Source: Zygnema cylindricum
Lineage: Eukaryota > Streptophyta > Zygnematophyceae > Zygnematales > Zygnemataceae
Assembly (NCBI GenBank): GCA_037447655.1
Contig: JBBHKE010001142.1
Location: 50,001-77,440 of the forward strand
Length of the DNA: 27,440 nucleotides
Direction of reading: 5' to 3'
The notes below the pieces were generated by a model, which was given only the letters and a program-made list of their open reading frames with translations, had not been told where the DNA came from and did no database searches. Below are positions 19,692 to 27,440 of the stretch, piece by piece (the stretch's first letter is position 1; each line of letters begins with the position of its first letter). The position numbers were made by a program, and so were the translations under genes.

Positions 19692-20093
19692 TTAATATCC
19701 ATCAGGTTTATCTCCATGTTTGTCTTCCGCTGCCGCTAGTCTGAGGAGAATCCTTATTGATGGGAACCGAACAACCGGAGCAAAAGTCTCCTCGTAGTCT
19801 ATCCCTTCTTTTTGGGTGAACCCCTTTGCTACTAACCGAGCCTTATATCTTTTAATGGTATTATCTGGTTTCAGTTTCAATTTAAACACCCATTTGCATC
19901 CAATTGGTTTTTTGTTTGGAGGACAGTCCAACAGTTCCCAAGTATTTGCTTTCATGATTGAGGCCATCTCATCATTTATGGCTCTAACCCATGTGTCTTT
20001 CTCCGAACCGTTCACTGCCTCCGAGTATGACTGAGGCTCATTAGTGTGAGACAGCTTAGTTACCTTGTGAGCGGCCTGTTTTTCTTGTAGCAT
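19692..20093 (-). pseudogene. Copia reverse transcriptase (RVT_2) N-terminal part
   Basis: A 133-codon frame with [60 protein letters not shown] and [10 protein letters not shown]. This is the diagnostic start of the copia polymerase domain, including the FAPVV block. The expected frame is lost at the DINTAFLNG-equivalent (KHGDKPDGY) by a frameshift. Confidence 0.95.
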
Positions 20094-20519
20094 TTTGCTA
20101 GTTCTTTGCCCTCCCCTCCAAATCCGAAGCTGGAATGGAGCGAAGTGTCGGATTTCTCCTTACTTTTTTATCGGCTCCCCTATCCATGGGAGCTAGTTCC
20201 GGCTCCTCTTCCTCTGTTTCCTCGGAGTGCGTAGGGATGTGGGGAGCTTTTGGTATATCACCCTTTATTGGACCTCACCTCAATCTGCAATCACTTTTTC
20301 ACTCATGTCCCTTCCTAGAAGATCCGAGTCCTCCTCGCTCTTGGACTCAAAATTGATTCTTATCTTCTTGGTTTTATTAGAAGGGATGAAATGACTACCT
20401 TTCATCCATAAAAACTAGGTGCTTTACCAGAATGATATATTGTTTTGCTAAGTCACATACTCTATATCCTTTGACATCCTCATCATATCCCACAAAGTAT
20501 TTAGGTTTCCCCTTAGCAT

Positions 20520-21235
20520 TTAGTTTCTATTTTTTCTATCCGTATCAAGACTGTAAAATTGACTACCGAATACTTTTAGATGAGAAATATTTGGTTTCCT
20601 TCCAACCCATCTCTCATAAGGTGTCATTCCTTTAACGACTGAGGTAAGGGCTCTATTTTTAATGTAGTTAATATAGTACATGGCTTTTGCCCAAAGTCTT
20701 TTTTTTATCTTCTTGTCGGCCAACATACTACGTACACTATCTCCTAAAATCGTGTTCAACCTCTCAGCTACCCCATTTTGCTTTCGATTATTCAGTACAA
20801 TTTTTTGATGTTGAACTCCCTCATGCCTCATGTATTCCTCAAACTGGTTTGAGGTATATTCTTCCCCATTATCACTCCTAATTCTCTTAATAGGGGTTCC
20901 GTGTAGCTTTTCACTCCTGGCTTTATATTCTTTGAAGTAAGTTGGTGTTTCAGACTTTGTTTTTAGGAAGTTGACTCTAGATTATCTATACCAGTGATCA
21001 ATAATTGTCAACATATACCTCTTCCCTCCGACCGAAGGTACTTTTGTCGGTCCCTAGATATCTCTACAGACCAAATTTAGTACTTTCTCACCTATATCTA
21101 TGGCAGTTTTGGGAAAGGAATTTTGTGAGCCTTACCTTGGGCACATCCACTACAATCATCCATCATTTCATTCTCCCCAAACTGAATGCCTTCTACTACA
21201 CCAAGCTTTTTCATTTCCCTCAGCCTATCAAATGC
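20520..21235 (-). pseudogene. Copia integrase with GAG-pre-integrase remnant
   Basis: In shifting frames the minus strand reads a zinc-binding-like segment ending DDCSGCAQGKAHK (about 21130-21170), then GGKRYMLTIIDHWY near 21000, RIRSDNGEEYTSNQFEEY near 20850-20890, and NNRKQNGVAERLN near 20770. SDNG and the Glu of VAER are the second and third members of the integrase DDE triad; the first Asp may be in VCRDI. A 103-codon open frame ends at 20520. Integrase inserts the cDNA. Stops break the region. Confidence 0.88.
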
Positions 21236-21263
21236 ACATGCCCCAACTGCATATGCCAGATCT

Positions 21264-21700
21264 TCAAGTTTCGATCACCAACATAATAAACACTCTCTTT
21301 TTATTACTCATGTTAAGCCTAAACATTCCTTGGCTACCCTTATCTACTGTGAAGTAGACTTCATCTGCATACTTAGCTCTAATGACTCCCTTTCTAGTGA
21401 AGGTTTCAAATTCCTCATCATCTAATACAGAGGTAAAGACAAGATTTTTACCCAACTGAGGAATGTATAGTACATATAAGAAGATAAGTATATAAGTCTT
21501 ACCCTCCACTAAGACTTTGAAATTTACCGAACCCACTAGATATGTAGTAATTACTCTCCCATCGCTAAACTCGATCTTTGCAGTAGGGATCTTTCTTAGC
21601 TTGGTAAAGAGGTGCTTGTCACGACACATATGCATGGATGCACTTGAATCGATGATCCATCCTTCTTGTGGAGCTTCTCGAATGGCTCCAAGAGCACACT
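21264..21700 (-). pseudogene. Copia aspartic protease region
   Basis: WIIDSSASMHM at about 21630-21660 corresponds to the copia protease active site (usually DSGA; here the Gly is Ser). It continues as an open frame of 123 codons with KIEFSDGRVITTYLVGSV. Proteases of this class cut the Gag-Pol polyprotein. The Gly-to-Ser change and the surrounding breaks suggest inactivity. Confidence 0.85.
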
Positions 21701-21701
21701 T

Positions 21702-22783
21702 CTATTTCTGAGGGATCTCTTTCTCCTCTATATTCTCTTCAAGAAGGAGCTCCCCATCCTCCTCCTTGGAGGACTCGTCCTCCTCGGTCTTTATTTTCAC
21801 TTGTGTGACCACAAGTGCCTTCTTATTCCCTCCGGAAGAACTCCCTCCACGGTTTTCTCGGAGCCTTAGCTCCGTCTGCTTGGTACATTCCGCCATGAAG
21901 TGTCTCGGCTTTCTGCAAAAATGACAAAAACCCTTTGGGGGCCTTGGTCCTGCAGACTGATCTTTTTCTCTTTTGAAGGTGTTGTAGGCTTCCTTCAATC
22001 CTTTCTCCATTGGTCTGTTCCGGCAGCTAGAGCTTGAATGCTCTTTCCTCCTCTCCGAATCTCAATAGTGTTCTCCGGCAAAAGTATCATCCGGACTAGT
22101 GTATTCCACTTCCAAGAACGGTCATCCATTTCCTACACTCGGTACACTATGTTCTCATACTCGCCAGGCAACTTCATGATGAGAGTGCTGACTTTCATCT
22201 TCATTTTACCTGTCCACCCGACACTCTCCATCCCCATATACAAACAAGAGAGATCATTACAGTAGTCTATCAATTTCCCCCCTTTGTAAGTATAATCCCA
22301 TAAACTTTGCTTGGCCAACTGGAGCTCCTGAATGGTACTAGCTCTATAAATCTCCACTAGAGTCACCCACAACTCCTCGGCCTTGAAAATGTGAAGATGT
22401 AAGGTTGCCAAAGCTTGAGTAAGGTGTCACAAAATGAAATGTCAAGCAACCATGTTTGTGTATTCCCACGTTTGAATATCGTTTTCCTCGGTCTTCACGA
22501 CCGCCGCTCTGGGTGCCGTGGCGAAAGGAGTAAGATGTGTCTCCTTCCCTTTCCCTCTTTCAGACATGTTGTTGTCCCCATCGTTTGCCTCCCCCGTTGG
22601 AGCAGAAGCTGCTGCAAAAAACCTCACTCCACTAAACCCTGGTGGGGTTCCCTGAGTTGGACGTTTCACTTGTCCACTGACAATATTGCATAATCGTTTT
22701 TTACATAAAGCCCTGTCATCATGACTTCCCCAATAAATGAACCTAGAACCGTTGAAGATGGGCATCGTAGAAGGTGGGCCCAT
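21702..22783 (-). pseudogene. Copia Gag with zinc knuckle
   Basis: It starts MGPPSTMPIFNGSRFIYWG at 22783, directly in the primer-binding site. The same frame continues after two in-frame stops at about 22442 and 22424 into ELWVTLVEIYRASTIQELQL and MKLPGEYENIVYRV (UBN2/retrotran-gag-like). A shifted frame then carries CHFCRKPRHFMAEC (21885-21926), a CX2CX4HX4C nucleic-acid-binding knuckle, followed by a Lys/Glu-rich tail. Gag forms the particle that houses reverse transcription. The stops and shift make it a pseudogene. Confidence 0.9.
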
Positions 22784-22787
22784 AACC
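22773..22787 (-). other. Primer-binding site complementary to the initiator tRNA-Met anticodon arm
   Basis: The element strand directly after the 5' LTR reads GGTTATGGGCCCACC, 16 nt if the adjoining G is counted. The plus strand, GGTGGGCCCATAACCC, is the anticodon stem-loop of plant-type initiator tRNA-Met, with CAT as the anticodon. Most plant copia elements instead match the tRNA 3' end (TGGTATCAGAGC), which is absent here. The position next to the LTR is exactly where a primer site belongs. The Gag ATG lies within it. Confidence 0.82.
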
Positions 22788-23385
22788 CGTAATTTTGTAT
22801 CCCCAATTGGACTACATAATTAAGGAAGCCTCTAGGCGGTTTTTGACTGACCCACTTTCAACTAAGACCGCTCCTACCCAGGTAGCCAAATAGACGCTCT
22901 AACTGCACCCTTGTGCAATCTGGACTCCCTTGAGTCCGTAGCAAAAATAATTATAGAATACGCCCAACCAGGCGATAAGTTATGAAGTGGTAAAGATGCA
23001 TAGATTTATACAAGCTCTTTGGGAGAGAGGTGGCTACCTCCTAAATTTTTTAAGTCCTAAATCCTTCTCCCAACCCTTATCTACTGGATTACGCTCCAAT
23101 CAGAAGACTGTATCATATAGAAAGGTACCATGGTCGATGTCCTTTAAGTACGTCCTGTGTACGACAAGGTTATGGAGTGGACGCTTGTCTCCTTCGGACT
23201 TGTCCTTATGCTCCCGGGATTCCTGCTCCCCAATGTTATCTTCCCACGTGGCATAAGGTCATGTCACCTCTAAAAACCGTCAAAGCGACCATTCTGGGAT
23301 CTCGGCGAGGATACATGCCGTCGGATCCCAACCGACTTTTAATACTAGTCGTTGAAATAAGGTTTCGTGCGGGTTCGTGTTCGCA

Positions 23386-23395
23386 CTATATATTA
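23386..23395 (-). promoter_or_regulatory. Possible TATA box of the 5' LTR
   Basis: On the element strand TTAATATATAGTGCGAAC lies about 375 bp into the LTR, followed by a segment well conserved in both LTRs (GTGCGAACACGAACCCGCAC). The other LTR has the weaker TTAAAGTATAGTGCG at the same place. A TATA-like role is plausible only. Confidence 0.35.
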
Positions 23396-23488
23396 ACTAG
23401 TCTCCATGTTTTTCATACGTAATTTTGTTAATCGGATTAAAGTTCCTAAACACATTTAAATAGAATTCAAACCCTATGTAGTCTAGCG

Positions 23489-23579
23489 AACTCCTACGAC
23501 AGACCTTTTAGAGCTGACGGCTGCGCCTCGCTTTGCCGGTCGGAGGTTCGAGGTCTGCCGAACTCACCTTTTTTTTTAG
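23489..23579 (+). other. tRNA-like sequence, antisense in the 5' LTR
   Basis: Counterpart of 18151-18235. The B-box region reads GGTTCGAGGTC at 23545-23555, one substitution from consensus, and a run of ten T follows at about 23569-23578. The A-box region (TACGACAGACC) is more diverged. Its presence in both LTRs shows that it was part of the element before insertion. Confidence 0.5.
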
Positions 23580-23771
23580 AGTGACTTATGTCACTCTTTA
23601 GTCCTACCTATAAAGTTGAGGCAGCCATGGCTCCATCACCATCTCTCCCCTTGAATGACTACAACAAGTATGGGGGTTAGAGAGAGGAGGTGGAGGCAGG
23701 CTGCCTATGCTTTTCCTTTTGCTATTCAGACCTAGAAAATACCCCCTAAATCTAGTGATTTCAACACTTAA

Positions 23772-24028
23772 CTGCGGTAAAATAGTATGACATGTACGGA
23801 TGAACCTTTTACGTGACGGCGTACGATTTCAAAAAAAATGTTCGGGTACATGTATTAGTGTAAGCATTTTTGGGACGGACATTTTTTTTTTTCAAAGACA
23901 CAAATTAGCATTAGTAAACAATTTGAATGTATGTTTTTTTTGAAAATTCTCAAATTTCTAATTAGCGTAAATCACTGTAATTATTCCTATTTCTAGAAAA
24001 CCATGTACGCTAATAGCGATTGGCGGTG
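23772..24028. other. Right subterminal region of element C
   Basis: AT-rich non-coding sequence with GTAC words and AATTCTCAAATTTCTAATTAGCG, continuing element C beyond the copia insertion. No gene. Confidence 0.45.
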
Positions 24029-24038
24029 TATTGTACTG

Positions 24039-24251
24039 TACACCGTGAATCGCTATTAGCGTTAATCATGCTAATGCGGCGCCTCGAAATTTTAACCCTA
24101 ATTCTTAAGTTGAGTGATTGAGAAAAACCTAAAAACCAAATTAGAATGACAGGTTTCCTTTTAAAATCCCCAATTTCGCAATTAGCGTTAATCACACTAA
24201 TTGTTTTTTAACACTAAATATTTGTTAACGCTAATAGCGATTAGCGGTGTA
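24039..24251. mobile_element. Element D: 213-bp MITE
   Basis: The left end reads TACACCGTGAATCGCTATTA, continuing GCGTTAA. The inverted right end reads TACACCGCTAATCGCTATTA, continuing GCGTTAA: 25 of 27 identical. TA on both sides fits a TA duplication. The interior is AT-rich and repeats GCGTTAATCACACTAATT. There is no coding capacity. Confidence 0.8.
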
Positions 24252-24393
24252 GACTATCACTTGATACGTTGTAGTGACGCGATGTATGCCTGATTGCCCA
24301 CACACGAGATGATGTGAAAATGCGATGCGATGCGGGATGATAAAATGGCATATCGGCGTGCTATGCTACAGCACACTATTACAACGGTCACGG

Positions 24394-24545
24394 TACACCG
24401 CTTAAAATATTTCCTATGTGCACGCACGTCCAACTTTGAACTGGAGCCCGGCAATCGTAAGGTGAGAATATTACCTTTCAATCGCAACCGTCGAGTGGTC
24501 AAGGACTGGAGAAGTTTTTAAGTGGCAAGAAAAACATTGACACTC
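24394..24545. mobile_element. Decayed MITE copy, same subfamily as the LCYE intron 7 copy
   Basis: It begins TACACCGCTTAAAATATTTCC and contains ATGTGCACGCACGTCC and CTTTCAATCGCAACCGTCGAG. It ends GTTTTTAAGTGGCAAGAAAA with CATTGACACTC. The left inverted repeat is partly deleted and the right one has lost its outer part. Confidence 0.5.
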
Positions 24546-24639
24546 AGGGTACATCCCCATGTAAGCGATACTTTGAAAAAGTATTTTGGACTGTAGTGAA
24601 GTGTTCCGCAGTACTTTGAAAAGCGTCCCTATGTGCGAA

Positions 24640-24885
24640 AATGAAATCGGAACTTTGAAATGTGACGGTTGTAGACGTAGGTACAATTTTGTGACAGTTG
24701 AAGACGACTACGAAACTTCCGACAATTGGTGACGTCTCCGACAATCGGTGACGTCAACAAAAACAGCGACAGTTGTAGACGTCTACATTTTTGTATTTTT
24801 GTGACATGGTAGATGTTCCAGATTTTGTGATATTGTGACGCCATGCTCACTTGTGACAAGGTCGACGTCACAAAAATCTAGAACT
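24640..24885. repeat. Block of TGACGTC-rich short repeats
   Basis: TCCGACAATTGGTGACGTC and TCCGACAATCGGTGACGTC stand in tandem. GACAGTTGTAGACGTCTAC, GTGACGGTTGTAGACGTAGG and GACAAGGTCGACGTCAC surround them. TGACG/CGTCA words occur in both orientations over about 250 bp. No gene is visible. Confidence 0.7.
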
Positions 24886-24991
24886 TTTTGCCATGGCTAT
24901 CTGATTTCTTTTTTTCGACTTTTCTCACTTGACTCGCCATAAAAATATACATAAAGGTAGTCAAAAGAATTATTTTTTAAATATCTTTCAT

Positions 24992-25141
24992 TTAATACCT
25001 GTATTGTTGTGCCCCAGGGTCAAGTTCCATGAGACGTTTCTGTAATCGTAAGGCCATCTCTATCGACCGGGTCGATTGAGTCGATGTTCCATCACGAAGA
25101 GTTGTAAACCACGTGTTCTGAATTGATTTGCGCCACGCAAG
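24992..25141 (-). other. 49-codon minus-strand frame with protein-like composition
   Basis: The frame opens after a TAG that could be a splice acceptor and reads LAWRKSIQNTWFTTLRDG, then STRSIEMALRLQKRLMEL and DPGAQQYRY, stop. Its balanced composition and amphipathic helix pattern are unlike the surrounding AT-rich noise. In another frame just upstream (about 25145-25230) PREVEFEVKFVGAKNLKD is also protein-like. I recognise no family. It may be a transposon exon or a decayed gene. Confidence 0.3.
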
Positions 25142-25559
25142 CTACGATCCGATATTGGATATCTTTCAGATTTTTAGCACCGACAAACTTAACTTCAAAC
25201 TCAACTTCGCGAGGTGATTTTTGATGTTTTTTTTTTACGGGCTGGATTCTCTTGCCTGGGCGTCGAAAAAAGGAAAACGCCAAAATTCGTTAACATGACG
25301 ACAAACATGAAGTACATTCAAAGTATCGACTTGACGTGTGCTGTACTTTTAAAGAATTGGTTTTGTTGTACGGCTAAAGTTTTTCTCGTACGGAACTGCG
25401 TTTTGGGTTTAAACAACAGAATAAAGTCGATACTTTAAAAAATGGGGACGTACCCTCAGATAAACGGTCTACTGTAGTTTAATGCCATTTTTAGGAGAAG
25501 ACTTTCCCGTTTTGCGTGGGTTTAAGAGTGCAGGAAAAGGTATTTTACTCCTGTTTTAG

Positions 25560-25772
25560 TACACCGCTAGTCATTGTTAATGTTATCTTTTTGCCCACTA
25601 AAAAACATTACTTTTTACGCACACCTGTCGGATTGTCAATTTGACAGTTTATATTGGACGACAAGATTCCTTCCTATTGGCGATCTCCGATCGATAATTC
25701 GGCAAGTGTGCATGGGGAAAGATATTTTAAGTGGCGAAATAAAGTTCAACACTAATAACGATTAACGGTGTA
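25560..25772. mobile_element. MITE copy, 213 bp, TA-flanked
   Basis: The left end is TACACCGCTAGTCATTGTTAA and the inverted right end TACACCGTTAATCGTTATTAG. Inside lie GCACACCTGTCGGATTGTC and, inverted, TCGGCAAGTGTGCATGGGG, as in the other copies. TA at both edges is consistent with a TA duplication. Confidence 0.72.
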
Positions 25773-25775
25773 ATG

Positions 25776-25905
25776 TTGCATATCGAGCGGGTTTTACCGG
25801 TAATCAATATGTATTTTTGTAGGTGTGTCGGTAATCGATGTAATGACCGTCCGGTAATCTCGATATGTTAATATTGATATTCGATATCGACGATATGTGC
25901 GTCCA
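25776..25905. mobile_element. hAT-like terminal fragment rich in CGATA words
   Basis: GTTGCATATCGAGCGGGTTT is followed by ACCGGTAATCAATATG, GTCGGTAATCGATGTAATG and TCGATATCGACGATATG. These resemble the left end of the complete hAT element at 9928 but are diverged. No matching second end was found. Confidence 0.45.
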
Positions 25906-26014
25906 TTCTGGTCATTTTGTATAATGTCCGCTTTCCGTTACACATTTTACACATTTTCACAAATCCTGAAAATTACGTCATTTCAATCATATGAACTATA
26001 GTCTATTGCTGTTT

Positions 26015-26228
26015 GTGTTAGTATTTTTTTCGCCACTTAAACATCTTTTCTCCGTACACACTTGTCAAATTTTCACATGGAGACCGCCAAAACGATAATA
26101 ACATTTTTAAGATCTAGACCGTAAGATGAGAATCCCAGATTTCAATCGAAACTGTCAGATCCGTAATCCGACAAATGTGTGTATGAAGAAAAGATGTTTT
26201 AAGTGGCAACAAAAACATTAACACAAAA
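26015..26228. mobile_element. Decayed MITE copy with long subterminal inverted repeats
   Basis: CGCCACTTAAACATCTTTTC with TCCGTACACACTTGTC on the left matches the inverse of GACAAATGTGTGTATGAAGA with AAAGATGTTTTAAGTGGC on the right. The outer TACACCG ends are lost. Confidence 0.65.
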
Positions 26229-26560
26229 ATGAGTGTTAACACGCTCACCCAAAATAGTATGGATGATTACATTTTGATTGTTATTTTTTTTCTCAGTTTG
26301 AGATGTTTACTTGTTTGGATATTGCTTTGCACGATATATTTTTTTCCACAATTTGTGGTCAATGGTCGTTTGGGAAACGAGGGTTGGGAGCCACTCAGAC
26401 TTCTGAGTTCCCGGGGTGTTTATTTTTTCAAAGTTTGGATGTGGATTTATAAAAGGGTGCAAGGTTCCCCATAATAGCATAACCGTTTCCGATATACTAT
26501 TCTGGTTTGGACAGCTAGTAGCGTGGTTACCGGGAATTAAGGATTGACGAGGTAGGGCCT
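26229..26560. other. Non-coding stretch
   Basis: No repeat structure or gene is recognised. The 81-codon plus-strand frame is Phe/Leu-rich with no family resemblance. Confidence 0.4.
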
Positions 26561-26561
26561 T

Positions 26562-26930
26562 CTTTCCTCTCCTTCTCTCTCCCTCTCCTGATCCCTCTCT
26601 CTCCTCTCTCCGTGCGCTTCTCCCTCCCTCTCCTTCTCTCTCCCTCTGCTTCTCACCCTCTCTACTTCTCTCTCCCCACATCTCTTGCCTCCTCTTTCCA
26701 TCACCTTCTCTCTCCCTCTGCTTCATTCTCCCTCTCCTTCTCTCTCCCTCTCCTTCTCTCTCCCTCTCTTTCTCTCTCCCTCTGCTTTTCTCTCTCTCCT
26801 CTCCCTCTACTTCGCTCTCTGCCTTTCTCACCCTCTCTCACTAGCCCACTCTCACTCGCTCCCTCTCTTTCTCACTCTCTCCCTCTCCCTCTCTCTCCAT
26901 CTATCTTTCTCTCCCTTTCCTCTAGTGAGA
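26562..26930. repeat. Long CT-rich microsatellite/minisatellite tract
   Basis: About 370 bp of nearly pure pyrimidine on the plus strand, built from variants of CTCCCTCTCCTTCTCTCT (about 18 bp). The open frames on both strands (Ser/Leu/Pro-rich or Arg/Glu-rich) are composition artefacts. Such tracts can form triplex DNA. Confidence 0.92.
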
Positions 26931-27182
26931 TGTTGTTTCTCCGAAGACCACAGACCCCAAATAAAATCAAAACGTTATTTTCATAACACAAAAAAAAAGC
27001 TAAAGGTGGAATTCATTATAATGACATTTAATTAGGCCGACCATTTCTTAAAAAAAAAAAAAAACAATGGACAATAGTATTGTGTCTCAACCAGATGTTA
27101 AATGAAGTAAATGGGATACATTGAATTTTTTTTTGAAAAAGGAGGAAAAAAAAGAATGGGCATGAATCTATAAATTTATTTT

Positions 27183-27372
27183 CCTGGCTTATTATTATGA
27201 AACTTCCTTGCAAAAAATGCAAAAGAAGCAAAAGCTGCCAAAAAAAGAAAACTTGAGTTTTCATGTCCTCGCTTATTATGAATCTCCTTCCAAAAATTTG
27301 AAGGACAAATAAAAAGAAAAGTAAAAAAAATCCTCTAGTTTTCATTTCCTCGCTTGTTTCGAATCTCCTTCC
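27183..27372. repeat. Imperfect tandem repeat of about 82 bp, 2-3 units
   Basis: GCTTATTATTATGAAACTTCC (about 27187), GCTTATTATGAATCTCCTTCC (about 27270) and GCTTGTTTCGAATCTCCTTCC (about 27352) begin similar units that share AAAAGAAAA-rich middles and a TGAGTTTTCATGTCCTC-like end. Poly-A runs surround it. The remaining sequence to the window end is AT-rich without a gene. Confidence 0.6.
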
Positions 27373-27440
27373 TCCTCACCACTCTTTGTCCTTTACTCCT
27401 CTCTTCAAAAGTCGCTGATTTTTTGTCTCAAAAAAACAAC

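Larger units (their letters stand above)
17434..23766 (-). mobile_element. Ty1/copia LTR retrotransposon, complete but mutated
   Basis: LTRs of 995 bp (17434-18428) and 979 bp (22788-23766) lie in direct orientation and are flanked by a perfect 5-bp target duplication, CTTAA, at 17429-17433 and 23767-23771. Internal domains on the minus strand follow the copia order Gag with zinc knuckle, protease, integrase, reverse transcriptase, RNase H, so the 5' LTR is the one at the high coordinates. A polypurine tract precedes the 3' LTR and a primer-binding site follows the 5' LTR. The frames are broken by stops and shifts, and the LTRs differ by roughly 15% by eye, so it is old and cannot move by itself. 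It sits inside putative element C. Confidence 0.95.
22788..23766 (-). repeat. 5' LTR of the copia element
   Basis: It runs from TGTTGAAATCACTAG to ...AAAATTACG in element orientation; the expected final A is G, a point change against the 3' LTR. It contains a CACGTG box (23245-23250), a TATA-like string and the tRNA-like unit. Confidence 0.95.
11756..24030. mobile_element. Element C (putative): large transposon holding a decayed gene and a nested copia
   Basis: The left end TACATCGCCAATCGCTATTA (11756) and the inverted right end TACACCGCCAATCGCTATTA (24030) share the variant GCCAATCGCTATTAGCGTA, which differs from the ends of A, B and D. I therefore pair them. A block about 150-180 bp inside the left end (GGTGTACGATCAGTGTCTGAC, inverted) matches the subterminal block of A and B, so it belongs to the same family. 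Without the 6.3-kb copia insertion the element would be about 5.9 kb, a size compatible with an autonomous member. The minus strand holds broken protein pieces including a DDE-like fragment. The pairing across the insertion is an inference from the ends only. Confidence 0.42.

Noticed and set aside
22781-22783. Absence of a primer site in the copia because Gag begins 5 bp after the LTR
   Set aside because: The sequence there matches the complement of the initiator tRNA-Met anticodon arm, so a primer site is present but overlaps the start codon.
26307-27035. Long frames on both strands over the CT tract
   Set aside because: Arg/Glu or Ser/Leu low-complexity translations of a microsatellite.

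Overview
The window comes from a land-plant nuclear genome. It holds an eleven-exon gene for a plant lycopene epsilon-cyclase with GT-AG introns, an uninterrupted F-box/leucine-rich-repeat type gene, a Ty1/copia LTR retrotransposon, and many AT-rich DNA-transposon remnants. I cannot name the species. The long cyclase N-terminus and the transposon types hint at a non-angiosperm lineage, but that is a weak inference.

Layout. 7-1098 (+) is an F-box-like/LRR-like protein gene. 1099-3155 is AT-rich with no gene I can support. 3156-8808 (-) is the complete lycopene epsilon-cyclase gene (LCYE), reconstructed exon by exon into a 629-codon frame. This enzyme makes the epsilon ring of alpha-carotene and lutein in plastids. 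The gene carries a 54-bp tandem repeat that copies the exon 2/intron 2 boundary (7506-7775), a MITE in intron 7 (about 5021-5233), and a roughly 61-bp imperfect tandem repeat in its 5' leader (about 8834-9050). No other plant gene is convincing from 8809 to the end.

From 9795 to 24251 lies a nested transposon cluster. Four elements stand end to end, each with inverted ends of the type TACACCGCGAATCG...: A (9795-11243), B (11247-11752), C (putatively 11756-24030) and D (24039-24251). A is split by an 897-bp non-autonomous hAT element (9928-10824) with a perfect 8-bp target duplication. C contains a decayed minus-strand gene with a DDE-transposase-like piece (12694-12849). C is in turn split by a complete but mutated copia retrotransposon (17434-23766) with a perfect 5-bp duplication, CTTAA. 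The copia primer-binding site is complementary to the anticodon arm of initiator tRNA-Met rather than its 3' end. Both LTRs carry an antisense tRNA-like promoter unit.

24252-27440 holds further MITE copies, a hAT-like end fragment, a TGACGTC-rich repeat block, a long CT-rich tract and short tandem repeats. The functional content is therefore two plant genes; most of the rest is transposon strata of different ages.
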